Below are positions 15,937 through 23,600 of a DNA stretch of 63,418 bases, in pieces. Made by a program: the position numbers and the translations under genes. Positions within the stretch are counted from its first letter, which is position 1, and each line of letters starts with the position of its first letter. Under the pieces are notes generated by a model. That model did not search any database. It had not been told where the DNA came from and was given only the letters and a program-made list of their open reading frames with translations. The stretch is from SIG587 sp045531585 (GTDB lineage: Bacteria > Bacillota > Clostridia > Oscillospirales > Acutalibacteraceae): NCBI GenBank assembly GCA_045531585.1, contig JAZSEH010000016.1, positions 1 to 63,418 of the forward strand, in the 5' to 3' direction.

Positions 15937-16587
15937 ATGAAAAAAACGCTGATAATATTTCTTGCACTAATATTAAGTTTTACTATGCTCAGCCTCACCG
16001 TAGGCGCCCTTTCCAAAATCGGCTCCAGAGGGGAAGAGGTAGTAAAAATCCAAACAAAGCTAAAAAATTGGGGCTACTATTCAGGGAGTATAGACGGCAT
16101 CTACGGTACAAAAACCAGGGATGCGGTAAAGCTTTTTCAAAAGAAAAACTCCCTTACTGTGGACGGTATTGCAGGACGTAAAACCTTGGAGGCTATGGGG
16201 ATATTTGAATCCTCCTCAGCCTCCACAGGTGCAGATTCCGCTGATTACAGACTCCTTGCGCGGCTTATCTCAGCCGAGGCACGGGGTGAGCCCTACGTGG
16301 GTCAGGTGGCTGTGGGCGCCGTAGTGCTTAACCGCATTGAGCACCCCTCCTTTCCGAATACCCTATCAGGGGTAATATATCAGCGCGGTGCCTTTTCCTG
16401 CCTTGACGACGGTCAGTGGAATGAGCCCGTGGCCGACAGCGCCTACTCTGCCGCCCGTGATGCACTTAACGGCCTTGACCCCAGCGGCGGCGCAATATAT
16501 TACTTTAATCCCAATACCGCAACAAACAAATGGATATGGTCAAGACCGCATATTACTACCATTGGCAAACACCGCTTTTGCGCATAA
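15937..16587 (+). CDS. SleB-like cell-wall hydrolase with peptidoglycan-binding domain
   Basis: A 216-residue exported enzyme. The chosen ATG at 15937 gives a signal peptide (KKTLIIFLALILSFTMLSL); upstream TTG and ATG codons in frame would bury it. Residues about 26-85 are a PG_binding_1 repeat (KLKNWGYYSGSIDGIYGTKT). Residues 105-216 are the SleB/Hydrolase_2 domain: RLISAEARGEPYVGQVAVGA has the catalytic Glu, followed by VVLNRIEHPSFP and the closing GKHRFCA. SleB enzymes are lytic transglycosylases of spore cortex, so the gene may belong to the host rather than the phage. It lies 38 bases after the amidase in the same direction, without a visible promoter of its own. Confidence 0.85.
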   Translation: MKKTLIIFLALILSFTMLSLTVGALSKIGSRGEEVVKIQTKLKNWGYYSGSIDGIYGTKTRDAVKLFQKKNSLTVDGIAGRKTLEAMGIFESSSASTGADSADYRLLARLISAEARGEPYVGQVAVGAVVLNRIEHPSFPNTLSGVIYQRGAFSCLDDGQWNEPVADSAYSAARDALNGLDPSGGAIYYFNPNTATNKWIWSRPHITTIGKHRFCA

Positions 16588-16712
16588 GAACTGTCATTTA
16601 AGCGCAGAACAAAAGGAATACTTCCTTTTTAAGGCTTTTTTCGGCACGAAAGGCGTATATTCTATACTCCAAGTGCCGAAAAAAGCCTTTCTGCATCTTA
16701 ACTGACAGTTCT
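16587..16712. repeat. 126-bp nested palindromic element (MITE-like)
   Basis: Outer arms AGAACTGTCATTTAAG (16587-16602) and CTTAACTGACAGTTCT match at 15 of 16 positions. Inside, a perfect 17-bp pair AAGGCTTTTTTCGGCAC (16631-16647) / GTGCCGAAAAAAGCCTT (16673-16689) and a small palindrome AAAAGGAA-TAC-TTCCTTTT (16611-16629) form further stems. The element starts at the last base of the SleB-like stop codon. It shares GCGCAGAACAAAAGGAA and TTTTTAAGGCTTTTTTCGG with the larger element at 39854. No coding capacity is credible. Confidence 0.75.
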
Positions 16713-16726
16713 TGTTTTTAAAGGAG

Positions 16727-16769
16727 ATTTAAGCGCAGAACAAACCGATGGGTTTAAGACTTTTTAAGG
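16727..16769. repeat. Partial copy of the same repeat family
   Basis: TTTAAGCGCAGAACAAA recurs here (also at 16598 and, as AATAAGCGCAGAACAAA, at 39863), followed by CCGATGGGTTTAAGACTTTTTAAGG in place of the usual inner part. No right arm was found, so this is probably a truncated or diverged copy. The rest of the gap to 16880 shows no other feature. Confidence 0.5.
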
Positions 16770-16880
16770 ATAACTCATACAGCTTATCCATATTTTCAGT
16801 TTTAATGTTAAGCCGATTTATATCTCATCCTCAATTTTATTTATGAGTTATTATATTTTCTTTATTTTTGAAAAGCAATA

Positions 16881-16920
16881 TATGTTGCCAACATGGTACA
16901 ATAATGTACCAACATGGAAC
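16881..16920. promoter_or_regulatory. Operator-like palindromes upstream of znuC
   Basis: CCAACATGG occurs twice, at 16888 and 16909, 21 bases apart (two helical turns). Between them lies the palindrome TGGTACA-ATAA-TGTACCA (16894-16911), and to the left ATGTTG-C-CAACAT. This looks like a binding site for a dimeric regulator. It lies about 70 bases upstream of the -35 box of the znuC promoter. The regulator is not identified; a metal-responsive one would fit the genes, but the site does not match a Zur box known to me. Confidence 0.45.
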
Positions 16921-16990
16921 AAAACCTTGTATAAACATAAAATTTGTGTCCCCAAGTTGGTTTTTAGGCAGATGTTTTCGGCTGTTTTTA

Positions 16991-17019
16991 TTGACATTTA
17001 ATTGCTTTCACTTTATAAT
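16991..17019 (+). promoter_or_regulatory. Strong sigma-A promoter of the znuCB operon
   Basis: TTGACA at 16991-16996 and TATAAT at 17014-17019 with a 17-base spacer, a full consensus match. It lies 26 bases ahead of the znuC start codon, leaving a short leader with AAGAAGGTG. Confidence 0.85.
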
Positions 17020-17045
17020 TTAAACATTGAAAGAAGGTGTAAAAG

Positions 17046-17732
17046 ATGTCCCTGATAGCCTGCCACGACCTAAGGCTTTCCTACGAAAACAGGACGGTGC
17101 TTGATAAAGTCTCCTTTAACGTTGAAAAGGGGGATTATCTTTGCATCGTTGGTGAAAACGGTTCGGGTAAAAGCACCCTTATAAAGGCGCTTTTAGGCCT
17201 TAAGTCTTTAAATGGCGGAAGAATAACCTATGGCCAGGGGCTCACCCCACGGGAGATAGGCTACCTACCACAGCAAACGGCGGGCCATACCGATTTTCCT
17301 GCCAGTGTTTTTGAGGTTGTGCTTTCGGGCTGTCTTAACAAAATGGGCATTATTCCTTTTTACACAAAAAAGCAGAAGGAAATCGCCCTTAACAATATGC
17401 GCCGCCTTCATATTGAGGATATTAAAAACCGTTGCTTTGGGGAGCTTTCGGGCGGTCAGCAGCAGCGCGTACTTCTTGCCCGTGCCCTTTGTGCCGCAGG
17501 TCAGGTGCTTCTCCTTGATGAGCCCACCGCAGGCCTTGACCAAAAGGTTACGGGGGAGCTTTACGATATTATTGCCCGACTTAATAAGGAGGGCGTTACC
17601 GTTATTACGGTATCCCACGATATTTCTGCCGCAGTAAAATACGCAAGCCATATACTGCATTTGAAGGAGACCTCGGTTTTCTTTGGCACAACCGATGAGT
17701 ATTCAAAGCAAGGAGGCGGCAGGGATGCTTGA
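17046..17732 (+). CDS. znuC: Zinc/manganese-type ABC transporter ATP-binding protein
   Basis: A 228-residue ATPase of the ABC-3 (ZnuC/MntB) metal importer class. It has Walker A VGENGSGKST (about residues 36-45), the Q-loop in YLPQQT, the ABC signature LSGGQQQR (about 133-140), Walker B VLLLDEP and the switch His in TVSHD. It powers uptake through the membrane protein coded next, whose start overlaps its stop by eight bases. No gene for a metal-binding lipoprotein (ZnuA) is in the operon or the window, so the binding protein must be elsewhere or missing. A strong promoter and an operator-like site upstream suggest regulated expression. Whether zinc, manganese or iron is carried cannot be settled from the ATPase. 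Confidence 0.85.
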   Translation: MSLIACHDLRLSYENRTVLDKVSFNVEKGDYLCIVGENGSGKSTLIKALLGLKSLNGGRITYGQGLTPREIGYLPQQTAGHTDFPASVFEVVLSGCLNKMGIIPFYTKKQKEIALNNMRRLHIEDIKNRCFGELSGGQQQRVLLARALCAAGQVLLLDEPTAGLDQKVTGELYDIIARLNKEGVTVITVSHDISAAVKYASHILHLKETSVFFGTTDEYSKQGGGRDA

Positions 17733-18564
17733 TATAATCACACAGCTTTTTTCCTATGCTTTTTTGCGCCGTGCCGTTATAGCAGGTATATTTATTGCCC
17801 TGTGTGCCGCGCTTTTGGGTGTTTCCCTTGTGCTTAAAAAGTATTCAATGATAGGTGATGGATTATCCCACGTTGCCTTTGGCGCCATGGCGGTGGCTAC
17901 CGCCGCAAATTTAGCACCTCTTAAAATAGCCGTACCCATTGTGGTGCTGGCGGCCTTTTTACTGCTTAGAATCAGTGATAACAGCAAAATAAAAGGGGAC
18001 AGCGCCATTGCTCTTATATCCACGGGAGCATTGGCGGTAGGCGTTATGGCGGTTTCCCTTACCACGGGTATGAACGTGGACGTGTATAACTATATGTTCG
18101 GCAGTATACTGTCGGTGAGCGGCAGTGACGTTACCCTAAGCGTTGTGCTTTGCAGTATAGTTTTAGTGCTTTTCATTCTGCTTTATAACAGGCTTTTTGC
18201 AGTTACCTTTGATGAGACCTTTGCAAAGGCCTCAGGCGTGCCCGCAGGTATTTACAATATGCTTATAGCCCTGCTAACCGCCGTTACGGTGGTGCTGGGT
18301 ATGCGCCTTATGGGTGCTTTGCTTATTTCCGCTCTTATTATTTTTCCGTCCCTCACCGCAATGCGTGTGTTTAAGACCTTTAAGGGAGTTACTCTTTGTG
18401 CGGCGGCGGTTTCGGTGGTAAGCTTTATGGTGGGAATTATTTTATCCTACCGCTTTAACACCCCTGCAGGTGCAGGAATAGTTTGTGTAAATATTATCGC
18501 ACTGTGTATTTTTGCCGTTGCGGGATATATTAAATCAAAGGCTTTGGGAGGCTTTAAAAAATGA
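17725..18564 (+). CDS. znuB: Zinc/manganese-type ABC transporter permease
   Basis: A 279-residue protein with about eight membrane-spanning helices, of the ABC-3 permease family. The start is ATG 17725, behind AAGGAGG and overlapping the ATPase stop; an upstream in-frame start at 17683 was rejected. Typical blocks are GDGLSHVAFGAMAVA (about residues 46-60) and MGALLISALIIFPSLTAMR near 200-220. Its C-terminus ends in a short basic tail (KSKALGGFKK), and its stop overlaps the alpha-galactosidase start in ATGA. It forms the membrane channel of the importer. Confidence 0.87.
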   Translation: MLDIITQLFSYAFLRRAVIAGIFIALCAALLGVSLVLKKYSMIGDGLSHVAFGAMAVATAANLAPLKIAVPIVVLAAFLLLRISDNSKIKGDSAIALISTGALAVGVMAVSLTTGMNVDVYNYMFGSILSVSGSDVTLSVVLCSIVLVLFILLYNRLFAVTFDETFAKASGVPAGIYNMLIALLTAVTVVLGMRLMGALLISALIIFPSLTAMRVFKTFKGVTLCAAAVSVVSFMVGIILSYRFNTPAGAGIVCVNIIALCIFAVAGYIKSKALGGFKK

Positions 18565-20717
18565 TTAAATTTGATGAGAAAAACAGTATTTTTTACCTTA
18601 ACACAAAAAATACAAGTTATATTATCGGTATTTTAAAGGGTATAGTTCCGGTGCATCTGCATTGGGGCGGCAAAATTGCCCACATTGACAGTATTGATAC
18701 AATTCTTACCGATAAAACACGCAATCAGTGTGCCGCATCAAAAAGGCTGGATATAGCCTATACAGAGGACGTTATTCCCCTTGAGTATTCTCCCTATGGC
18801 ACTACCGACCTTCGTGAGCCTTCGTTGGTGCTTCGCTATGCCGATAAATCCGCAGTGGGTGACTTCCGCTATGCAGGCTACGAAATAATTGAAGGTAAGC
18901 CTGCCCTTTGTGGTCTGCCCTCCACGTATTGTGAGGCAGGGGACAGCGTTTCCACCCTTATTTTAAAGCTTGAGGATAAGCTTAATAATTTGAACCTTTA
19001 CTTATCCTATAGCGTGTTTGATGAGTATGATGCAATAACAAGAAGTGTGCGCCTTGAAAACGTGGGAAGTGCCCCTGTGGAGATTGACCGTATTTTCAGC
19101 GTCAACATTGATATGCGTTGCTTTGATTTTGAAATGCTTACCCTTGAGGGTGCCTGGTGCAGAGACCGCTTTGTGCACAAAAACTCTTTGCTTAACGGCA
19201 ACGTAAGCATTAGCAGTATGCGCGGCGTAAGCGGACATAACCGCAACCCCTTCTTTGCCCTTGCAGAAAAAAGCACCACCGAAACTCAGGGCGAGGCTTA
19301 CGGCGTCAGCTTTGTTTATTCCGGTAACTTTGAAGGCGGCGTTCAGAAGGATGCCTTTAACAGCAACCGTGTTTATATGGGAATCAATCCTGCCGATTTC
19401 AGTGAGACTGTAAATGCAGGAGAAAGCTTTACCGCACCTGAGGTAGTTTTAGCTTACTCCGATGAAGGCTTTAGCGGTATGTCCAGAATCTACCATAAGC
19501 TTTATCGTGAGCGCCTTTGCCGCGGCAAATTCCGTGATATAGAGCGTGACGTGCTTATAAACAACTGGGAAGGCACCTATTTTAACTTTGACGATGAGAA
19601 GATTGTTAACATCGCAAAGGTTGCAAAGGAAATGAACCTTGACCTCCTTGTTCTTGACGACGGATGGTTTGGCGTTCGTGACCACGACCGCTGCTCCCTT
19701 GGCGACTGGGTGGTTAACCTTAATAAGCTTAAGGGCGGCCTTGACGGACTTGCCAAGAGTATAAATGAGCTTGGACTTCGCTTTGGCCTTTGGTTTGAGC
19801 CTGAAATGATTTCGGAGGATAGTGACCTGTTCCGCGCCCATCCCCATTGGCGTCTGCCTTCGGGCAAGGTGGAGCCCTCCCCTTCAAGATGGCAGTATAT
19901 TCTTGACCTATCCCGTAAAGAGGTTCAGGATTACGTTATAGAAAGTGTTTGTGCCGTTCTTGCAAGCGCAAATATAGAGTACGTTAAGTGGGATTTCAAC
20001 CGTAATATGACCGAAATACCCTACGGCGGTACATATAAATATATAGTTGGCCTTTACAGAGTAATGGAGGAGATAACCTCCCGTAATCCGGGTGTGCTTT
20101 TTGAAAGCTGTGCCTCCGGTGGCGGACGCTTTGACCCCGGTATGCTCCACTATATGCCTCAGGTTTGGACAAGTGACTGCTCCGATGCTCTTGAGCGCCT
20201 TTCCATTCAGTACGGTACAAGTATGTGCTATCCCTACTCTGCAATGGGCGCTCATATCTCTGCCGTTCCCAATCATCAGACAGGCAGAACAACACCCTTT
20301 AATTTCCGCGCCGATGTAGCTTTGCCGGGTCAGCTCGGCTTTGAGCTTGATACCACCAAAATGACCGAGGATGAGCTACAGCTCTCCCGTGAGGTTGTTG
20401 CAAGGTATAAAAAGCTTCGCGAAATTTTCCACACAGGTGATTTATACAGACTTAAGTCTCCCTTTGAGGGTGACACCGTTGCCCTTGAGTTCCTGTCTCA
20501 GGATAAGGAAAAGTGCGTTGTTTGCTATTACGTTGAGCGTTGCCATTGTAACGACGCCCGTGAAATAGTAAAGCTTCACGGTCTTGATGCAAACGCTGTT
20601 TACCGCGTGGAGGATACCGACAAGGTATACGGCGGTGACTTCCTTATGAAATTCGGCCTTGACTTTAATCCCGATATGGATTACAAGAGTGAAATAGTGG
20701 TGTTGGAAAAGCAGTAA
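18561..20717 (+). CDS. Alpha-galactosidase, GH36 family
   Basis: A 718-residue enzyme that hydrolyses terminal alpha-1,6-linked galactose from raffinose-type sugars and galactomannans. An N-terminal beta-supersandwich (about residues 1-330) precedes the TIM barrel. Barrel motifs are LLVLDDGWFGVRDHD, GLRFGLWFEPEMIS, YVKWDFNRNMTE with the nucleophile Asp, and WTSDCSDALERL with the acid/base Asp. SCASGGGRFD is also characteristic. Length fits bacterial GH36 enzymes, and no signal peptide is seen, so sugar uptake must come first. The gene overlaps znuB by four bases and is the last of the operon. Coupling with a metal transporter is uncommon and may reflect convenience rather than function. The enzyme call is firm. 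Confidence 0.93.
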   Translation: MIKFDEKNSIFYLNTKNTSYIIGILKGIVPVHLHWGGKIAHIDSIDTILTDKTRNQCAASKRLDIAYTEDVIPLEYSPYGTTDLREPSLVLRYADKSAVGDFRYAGYEIIEGKPALCGLPSTYCEAGDSVSTLILKLEDKLNNLNLYLSYSVFDEYDAITRSVRLENVGSAPVEIDRIFSVNIDMRCFDFEMLTLEGAWCRDRFVHKNSLLNGNVSISSMRGVSGHNRNPFFALAEKSTTETQGEAYGVSFVYSGNFEGGVQKDAFNSNRVYMGINPADFSETVNAGESFTAPEVVLAYSDEGFSGMSRIYHKLYRERLCRGKFRDIERDVLINNWEGTYFNFDDEKIVNIAKVAKEMNLDLLVLDDGWFGVRDHDRCSLGDWVVNLNKLKGGLDGLAKSINELGLRFGLWFEPEMISEDSDLFRAHPHWRLPSGKVEPSPSRWQYILDLSRKEVQDYVIESVCAVLASANIEYVKWDFNRNMTEIPYGGTYKYIVGLYRVMEEITSRNPGVLFESCASGGGRFDPGMLHYMPQVWTSDCSDALERLSIQYGTSMCYPYSAMGAHISAVPNHQTGRTTPFNFRADVALPGQLGFELDTTKMTEDELQLSREVVARYKKLREIFHTGDLYRLKSPFEGDTVALEFLSQDKEKCVVCYYVERCHCNDAREIVKLHGLDANAVYRVEDTDKVYGGDFLMKFGLDFNPDMDYKSEIVVLEKQ

Positions 20718-20733
20718 ACCAGAACAAATCAAG

Positions 20734-20770
20734 AAATTCCCGTGAATAAATTCACGGGAATTTTATTTTG
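20734..20770 (+). terminator. Terminator of the znuCB-galactosidase operon
   Basis: Perfect 13-bp stem AAATTCCCGTGAA / TTCACGGGAATTT, 4-base loop, followed by TTATTTTG. Confidence 0.85.
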
Positions 20771-20889
20771 ATATATTTGTTATTACTTTATCGGTACATT
20801 TGAATTTTTTACACCTGATAGGTGTAAAAGTTAATATAACTTTTTGATATATGGTAAAATATGCCTATAAATATTAAGGAGAAAATCAA

Positions 20890-21135
20890 ATGAAACAAAA
20901 AGATATTGAATTAAAAAATTTTTTAAGTAATATAAAATGGTTGCGTAGTCACTACGGTTTGACAAAATATGAAATGGCAAAAATTTTAAGATTAAGTGTG
21001 AAAAGTATAGAAAGAATCGAAAGGGGAGAAATGCCCTCGAAATTAAGCTTAAATGTTGTTTTCAGAATACAATCTTTTTTTAATATAACTGCAAAGGAAC
21101 AATTTGAAGCTTTATTAGAAAAAAGCAACAGATAA
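20890..21135 (+). CDS. Small Xre-type helix-turn-helix protein
   Basis: An 81-residue DNA-binding protein made up almost only of an HTH domain (residues about 11-70): LRSHYGLTKYEMAKILRLSVKSIERIERGEM shows the helix 2 - turn - helix 3 pattern of Cro/CI repressors. AAGGAG precedes the ATG. The gene is clearly richer in A and T than its neighbours, with codons such as TTA, AAA and ATA, which suggests recent arrival. It stands alone between a terminator and the L21 promoter. Its target is unknown; a phage or plasmid origin is possible, though it lies 4 kb from the phage island. Confidence 0.75.
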   Translation: MKQKDIELKNFLSNIKWLRSHYGLTKYEMAKILRLSVKSIERIERGEMPSKLSLNVVFRIQSFFNITAKEQFEALLEKSNR

Positions 21136-21188
21136 AATAATTGTATGCTATAGCAGAAATTTTATATTTTTTGCATAAAAAATAATTG

Positions 21189-21217
21189 TTGACAAATCGG
21201 GAAAAAGATGGTATACT
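21189..21217 (+). promoter_or_regulatory. Promoter of the rplU-prp-rpmA operon
   Basis: TTGACA at 21189-21194 and TATACT at 21212-21217, 17-base spacer. Transcription would begin about 90 bases before the L21 start codon. Confidence 0.85.
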
Positions 21218-21315
21218 CGTTAGGCCGCATATTGAAGGCTTGTTAAGTTATGCCCGTTTTTAAGGGTGTACGCCTTACTGTAGCGAGATCATAATTAAGG
21301 CAGGTGCCAAGAGAG
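21218..21315 (+). promoter_or_regulatory. L21 ribosomal-protein leader
   Basis: The roughly 90-base leader between promoter and rplU carries the closing sequence AAGGCAGGTGCCAAGAG just before the start codon, a conserved feature of the Firmicutes L21 leader through which L21 or a partner represses its own operon. Complementary segments (GCCGCATATTGAAGGC and GTACGCCTTACTG) allow a structured RNA. Recognition is by position and conserved 3' end. Confidence 0.7.
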
Positions 21316-21621
21316 ATGTACGCAATTATTGAAACCGGCGGAAAGCAGTACCGTGTAGAAAACGGTGACGTTATCTTCGTTGAGAAGTTAAACGCAGCTG
21401 AGGGTGAAGAGGTTACCTTTGACAAGGTTATCGCTGTTAAGAACACTACCTTAAAGGTAGGTAAGCCCTATGTTAAGGATGCTTTCGTAAAGGGTACCGT
21501 TGTTAAGAACGGTAAGGGCAAGAAGATCACAGTCTTCACCTACAAGCCCAAGAAGGGTTGCGCCCGTAAAATGGGTCACAGACAGCCCTATACCAAGGTA
21601 CAGATTACCGAGATCGGTTAA
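21316..21621 (+). CDS. rplU: 50S ribosomal protein L21
   Basis: A 101-residue large-subunit protein. The canonical start YAIIETGGKQYRVENGDVIF and the end GHRQPYTKVQI are both present. The start is ATG 21316; the GTG at 21304 in frame lies in the conserved leader motif and was rejected. It heads the standard Firmicutes order L21 - Prp protease - L27. Confidence 0.97.
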   Translation: MYAIIETGGKQYRVENGDVIFVEKLNAAEGEEVTFDKVIAVKNTTLKVGKPYVKDAFVKGTVVKNGKGKKITVFTYKPKKGCARKMGHRQPYTKVQITEIG

Positions 21622-21627
21622 TTACCT

Positions 21628-21936
21628 ATGACCAAAGTAGAATTTTTCGCTGAACCTATTGGTTTTTGTATGACGGGCCATTCCTCAAAAAACGGTGATG
21701 ATGAACAGGGTCGCATAGTGTGCGCGGCGGTGTCCTCCGCAGCTTATATGGCGGCTAATACCATTACCGAGATAATAGGGGATAATGCAGATATAGAGGT
21801 AGACGATGCAAGGATGCATCTTACCGTTGCCGCCCCGTCAGATGAAACCATCGCAGTTTTAGCAGGTCTTGAGCTTCATTTAACTGAGCTTAGTGACCAA
21901 TATCCAAAAAACATTAAGGTTATTTCGGAGGTGTAG
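21628..21936 (+). CDS. prp: Ribosomal processing cysteine protease Prp
   Basis: A 102-residue protease that removes the N-terminal extension of L27 in Firmicutes before the protein enters ribosomes. The catalytic His lies in MTGHSS (about residue 18) and the Cys in GRIVCAAVSSAAYM (about residue 34), with the family spacing. It lies between rplU and rpmA, six bases after L21 and two bases ahead of L27. The substrate seen downstream carries a matching cleavage site, so the pair is consistent. Confidence 0.93.
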   Translation: MTKVEFFAEPIGFCMTGHSSKNGDDEQGRIVCAAVSSAAYMAANTITEIIGDNADIEVDDARMHLTVAAPSDETIAVLAGLELHLTELSDQYPKNIKVISEV

Positions 21937-21938
21937 TC

Positions 21939-22223
21939 ATGTTAAAGATAAACATTCAGTTGTTTGCTCATAAAAAAGGTATGGGTTCTACCAAGAACGG
22001 CCGTGACAGTGAGGCTAAGCGCCTTGGCGTAAAGCGTGCTGACGGACAGTTCGTTCTGGCAGGTAACATCCTCGTTCGCCAGAGAGGTACACATATCCAT
22101 CCGGGTAATAATGTAGGCCGCGGCTCGGATGACACCCTGTTCGCTCTTATTGACGGCAAGGTTAAGTTTGAACGTATCGGTCGTGACCGCAAGCAGGTCA
22201 GCATTTACGCTGTTGAGCAGTAA
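21939..22223 (+). CDS. rpmA: 50S ribosomal protein L27 with Prp-cleaved extension
   Basis: A 94-residue large-subunit protein near the peptidyl-transferase centre. The first nine residues, LKINIQLF after Met, form the Firmicutes extension, and the site LF-AHKKG fits Prp cleavage after Phe; mature L27 would start at AHKKGMGSTKNGRDSE. GGNILVRQRGTHIHPGNNVG is the typical core. The extension blocks ribosome function in known cases unless removed. Confidence 0.97.
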   Translation: MLKINIQLFAHKKGMGSTKNGRDSEAKRLGVKRADGQFVLAGNILVRQRGTHIHPGNNVGRGSDDTLFALIDGKVKFERIGRDRKQVSIYAVEQ

Positions 22224-22232
22224 AAATGTTAC

Positions 22233-22267
22233 ATCCGGGTGATATTATCACCCGGATTATTTTTTTA
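22233..22267 (+). terminator. Terminator after rpmA
   Basis: Perfect 10-bp stem ATCCGGGTGA / TCACCCGGAT, 5-base loop, then TATTTTTTT. It ends the L21-L27 operon 10 bases after the stop. Confidence 0.88.
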
Positions 22268-22308
22268 AAGATACAAATAATAATCTCAAAAAAACGGAGA
22301 TAAATTTT

Positions 22309-23586
22309 ATGTTTGTAGATATAGCAAAAATACACTTAAAGGCAGGCTCAGGCGGCAACGGCGCCGTTTCCTTCCACAGGGAAAAATACGTTGCTGCAGG
22401 TGGACCTGACGGGGGTGACGGCGGCAGAGGCGGAAATATATTCTTTGTTGCCGACGATAACCTTTCCACCCTTGCGGATTTCCGCTATAAGCGTAAATAC
22501 TCTGCCGAAAACGGCCAAAACGGTGGCGCCGCAAGGTGCACGGGTAAGCGCGCACCCGACCTTACCATAAAGGTTCCCCGCGGTACCCTTATAAAGGATC
22601 AGGAAACGGGTAGAATTATTGCCGATATTTCGGATGATGAGCCTGTTTTAATAGCAAAAGGCGGTAACGGCGGCTGGGGTAATCAGCATTTTGCCACATC
22701 CACCCGTCAGGTGCCCCGCTTTGCCAAGGCAGGCAACCCCGGTGAGGAATTGGATGTTACCCTGGAGCTTAAGCTTCTTGCCGACGTGGGCCTTATTGGC
22801 TTTCCAAACGTTGGTAAATCCACCCTTGTTTCGGTGGTAAGTCAGGCCAAGCCTAAAATTGCCAACTACCATTTTACCACCCTGACCCCAGTGCTTGGCG
22901 TTGTGTCCCTTGGGGAGGGCAGCTCTTTTGTTATGGCCGATATTCCCGGTCTTATTGAGGGCGCAGGTGAGGGCGTTGGCCTTGGTCACGAGTTTTTGCG
23001 CCACGTAGAGCGCTGCAGAATGCTCCTTCACGTTCTTGATATTTCAGGAAGTGAGGGTAGGGACCCTAAAGAGGATTTTGATACCATAAATAAAGAGCTG
23101 GCCGTGTTCAGTGAGGAATTGACGGAACGTTCACAGATAGTTGTTGCCAATAAGTGCGACCTTATTGATGAGGAGCAGATAGAGGAGTACCGTGCCTATT
23201 TTGAAGGTAAGGGCTATCAGTTCTTCCCCATAATGGCCGCCATTGCAGAGGGCACCGATGAGCTTATTAAGGCCGTAGCGGCTGAGCTTGCAAAGCTGCC
23301 CCCCGTTAAACGCTATGAGGCCGAAGCCGCCCCTGAGGTGGACTACACAATGCCTTCAAACAACCGTACTTTTAATATTCGTGTGGTTGAGGGCGTGTTT
23401 ATGGTGGAGGATGCCCCCTGGCTCTTAAAGGTAATGGCCGATATAAATCCCGACGACTACGAATCCCTTCAGTATTTTGAAAGGGTGCTTCGCTCCTCGG
23501 GTATTATAGATGCCCTTGTTAGGGCGGGCGTTAAAGAGGGCGATACCGTAAGCGTTTACGACGTTGAATTTGATTACGTTCCATAA
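22309..23586 (+). CDS. obgE: GTPase Obg
   Basis: A 425-residue essential GTPase that binds the 50S subunit and helps its late assembly. The Gly-rich Obg fold is at residues 1-158 (KAGSGGNGAVSFHREK, GGDGGRGGNI). The G domain follows: G1 GFPNVGKST (about 165-173), G3 DIPGLIEGA and G4 NKCD. A C-terminal OCT domain ends the protein. ACGGAGATAAATTTT precedes the ATG. It lies after a terminator, so it probably has its own promoter in the short gap or depends on readthrough. It is followed 14 bases later by mrnC. Confidence 0.96.
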   Translation: MFVDIAKIHLKAGSGGNGAVSFHREKYVAAGGPDGGDGGRGGNIFFVADDNLSTLADFRYKRKYSAENGQNGGAARCTGKRAPDLTIKVPRGTLIKDQETGRIIADISDDEPVLIAKGGNGGWGNQHFATSTRQVPRFAKAGNPGEELDVTLELKLLADVGLIGFPNVGKSTLVSVVSQAKPKIANYHFTTLTPVLGVVSLGEGSSFVMADIPGLIEGAGEGVGLGHEFLRHVERCRMLLHVLDISGSEGRDPKEDFDTINKELAVFSEELTERSQIVVANKCDLIDEEQIEEYRAYFEGKGYQFFPIMAAIAEGTDELIKAVAAELAKLPPVKRYEAEAAPEVDYTMPSNNRTFNIRVVEGVFMVEDAPWLLKVMADINPDDYESLQYFERVLRSSGIIDALVRAGVKEGDTVSVYDVEFDYVP

Positions 23587-23600
23587 GGTGATGAAAAAAG

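Larger units (their letters stand above)
4305..16587 (+). mobile_element. Integrase-less phage late-gene island
   Basis: Fourteen genes in one direction follow phage late-gene order: packaging, capsid, portal, connector, tail or fibre, holin, lysins. Genes overlap or are separated by a few bases, except for a 92-base gap after the capsid gene. No integrase, excisionase, repressor, replication gene, tape-measure or maturation protease was found inside or beside it, and no direct repeat resembling attL/attR was recognised. The portal plus a P22 gp10-like protein, with no tape-measure, suggest a short-tailed (podovirus-like) particle. Codon use is close to that of the surrounding chromosome. It may be a decayed prophage, a satellite, or a domesticated particle-producing locus. 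Confidence 0.75.

Noticed and set aside
16388..16705. 105-codon gene overlapping the SleB-like gene end
   Set aside because: Runs in another frame of a well-supported gene and then into the palindromic element.
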